A stretch of 7,723 nt of DNA, taken from an uncultured Desulfobacterales bacterium. GTDB taxonomy: Bacteria; Desulfobacterota; Desulfobacteria; Desulfobacterales; UBA11574. Shown here one piece after another: positions 6,890 to 7,723 of the stretch; position 1 is the first letter of the stretch; each line of letters begins with the position of its first letter. Below the pieces are notes generated by a model. That model did no database searches. It was not told the origin of the DNA and worked only from the letters and a program-made list of their open reading frames with translations. Where the stretch lies: positions 1 to 7,723 of the forward strand of contig CALANC010000302.1 in assembly GCA_937925895.1 (NCBI GenBank). Reading direction: 5' to 3'. A program made the position numbers and the translations under genes.

Positions 6890-7586
6890 TGGCAGAAAAT
6901 AGAGGGAGCGCCTTCAGGACCCTGGAACCTTGGCTACCACCTCCACCTCCTTGGAGAGGGTACCTCCGGTTCCTTGAGCCCTGTTTATCTTGAGGGTCCC
7001 TGACCCCCTCGACTCATATGACCAGGGTTGCCTCTACCACCTTGGGTCACCCTTCGACTCCAGGTACCGCGGATACCTTGGTTCCCTTGGTTGCCAGGGC
7101 GGCCGGAACCTTGGCACCCTTACCACCTTCTTGTGGATGGTTACATACGGCCTCTGGCACCCTGCCCTCCTTGTGGACCAGAAGGTGCCTTTGAACCCGA
7201 ATTGACAGGGTTGCCTTTACCACCTGTGATGACCCTTCGACCCCTGGCCCCCTACTCACTTTGAGGGTCCTTGCTGAACATCTGGACCCATGCCAAGGGT
7301 CACCGCCCCCTGATGACAACATGGATACCTTGGTCACCAGGGAGGGTCCTTCTGACCCCATATGATCAGGGTCACCCCACCATCTTGGGCCACCCTTTGC
7401 CCCTTATACCCTGGTCGCCCTGTTAACCTTAACACATTGAATATAATTAAATTCCTATATGCCACCCATAACGATGACAAGGGCGTTCAGAGGGGGTATG
7501 AGGTGCCGGCAAAGTATGGAATTGGAGGGGTAGTACCCTCGGTCGAACCTGGCGAAATTATTGAGGTGAGGGGTACAAAAGGATGA
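6890..7586 (-). pseudogene. Decayed collagen-like (Gly-X-Y) gene, upstream copy
   Basis: On the minus strand, Gly-X-Y pieces occur in changing frames: GRPGYKGQ (about 7397-7420), GDPDHMGSEGPS, then GDQGIH, QGGRGNPG, and the clearest, GRPGNQGNQGIRGT (7063-7104), and finally QGGGGGSQGS near the left end. A degenerate unit recurs with CAGGGTTGCC or close variants at about 7023, 7206 and 7367; the first two copies share about 35 of 42 bases. Upstream (7430-7586) a non-collagen frame reads VPLTSIISPGSTEGTTPP and AGTSYPL before a TGA. A 104-codon open stretch exists at 7047-7361 but is not in Gly-X-Y register throughout, so it is not taken as a gene. Frameshifts every 30-80 bases indicate decay. 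The intact 3.5-kb mfd argues against poor sequence quality as the cause. Confidence 0.5.
7468..7513. repeat. Diverged direct repeat, copy 2 (partner at 6628-6673)
   Basis: Plus-strand AGAGGGGGTATGAGGTGCC followed by GGCAAAG, matching the copy about 840 bp to the left with scattered substitutions and a 2-base length difference in the G run. It sits directly upstream (minus-strand sense) of the longer Gly-X-Y tract, as the partner does for the shorter one. Confidence 0.6.
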
Positions 7587-7723
7587 GATTTTTTCTCTCC
7601 AACGAGGGTAAATTCAATATGGAATAAGTTAACATAAGTTAATTCTCAAGAGGTTAATTTATGATGTGGGAGGGTGAGGACACCCCCCCCTCAAAGGCCT
7701 CCGATCGATGAACCTATTTTAAC
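7587..7723. other. Right-hand intergenic end with small repeats, no supported gene
   Basis: ATAAGTTAAC and ATAAGTTAAT form a 10-bp tandem pair at 7624-7643. AAGAGG (7648-7653) lies seven bases before ATG at 7661 and looks like a ribosome site, but the frame ends after 16 codons (7661-7711). That frame contains an 8-C run at 7683-7690 and a strong imperfect hairpin at 7668-7689 (GGGTG/CACCC core, AGGA loop). A one-base change in the C run would only extend the frame to about 20 codons, so no gene is claimed. Confidence 0.4.

Noticed and set aside
7047..7361. 104-codon minus-strand frame
   Set aside because: It covers the Gly-X-Y region, but collagen triplets fall in more than one frame, so it is an accidental open stretch of a decayed gene.
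7016..7420. CRISPR array or tandem satellite
   Set aside because: The repeat unit is about 160-180 bp, strongly degenerate, irregular in spacing and explained by Gly-X-Y coding. There are no short identical repeats with unique spacers.
7362..7586. 74-codon plus-strand frame (ends IIEVRGTKG)
   Set aside because: It looks mildly protein-like, but it is antisense to the remnant, has no ribosome site, and the homologous copy at 6628-6673 has a stop in the same frame.

Overview
The window looks like a piece of a Gram-negative chromosome of moderate G+C, most plausibly a deltaproteobacterium (Desulfobacterota-type). This is inferred from a predicted lipoprotein and a periplasmic SurA-family foldase, and from mfd followed directly by two SurA-type genes. 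The sequence alone does not fix the taxon.

Positions 1-6117 hold four genes, all on the minus strand and transcribed right to left: mfd (transcription-repair coupling factor, 1170 aa), a 230-aa SurA-N-like lipoprotein with no parvulin domain, a 329-aa SurA-type peptidyl-prolyl isomerase with one parvulin domain, and the N-terminal 255 residues of the Mg2+ channel MgtE, which runs off the left edge. Gaps are 25, 44 and 87 nt with no convincing terminator, so they probably form one transcription unit. The two SurA-like products likely act together in the periplasm on outer-membrane protein folding. Mfd is a cytoplasmic housekeeping protein, and its link to the others looks positional rather than functional.

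A complete tRNA-Thr(CGU) gene lies on the plus strand at 6143-6218, 25 nt from the mfd start and divergent to it. Just beyond its 3' end, on the minus strand, is a perfect-consensus sigma70-type promoter (TTGACA, 16 bp, TATAAT). If this is the operon promoter, the mfd leader is antisense to the whole tRNA gene.

Positions 6219-7723 contain no intact gene that I can support. The region is patchy: short direct repeats near the promoter, then two stretches whose minus strand reads as Gly-X-Y (collagen-like) triplets broken by frameshifts and stops, separated by an AT-rich island. Both stretches are preceded by diverged copies of the same roughly 45-bp sequence. I read this as a tandemly duplicated, decayed collagen-like gene locus beside a tRNA. 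This is the least explained part of the window.
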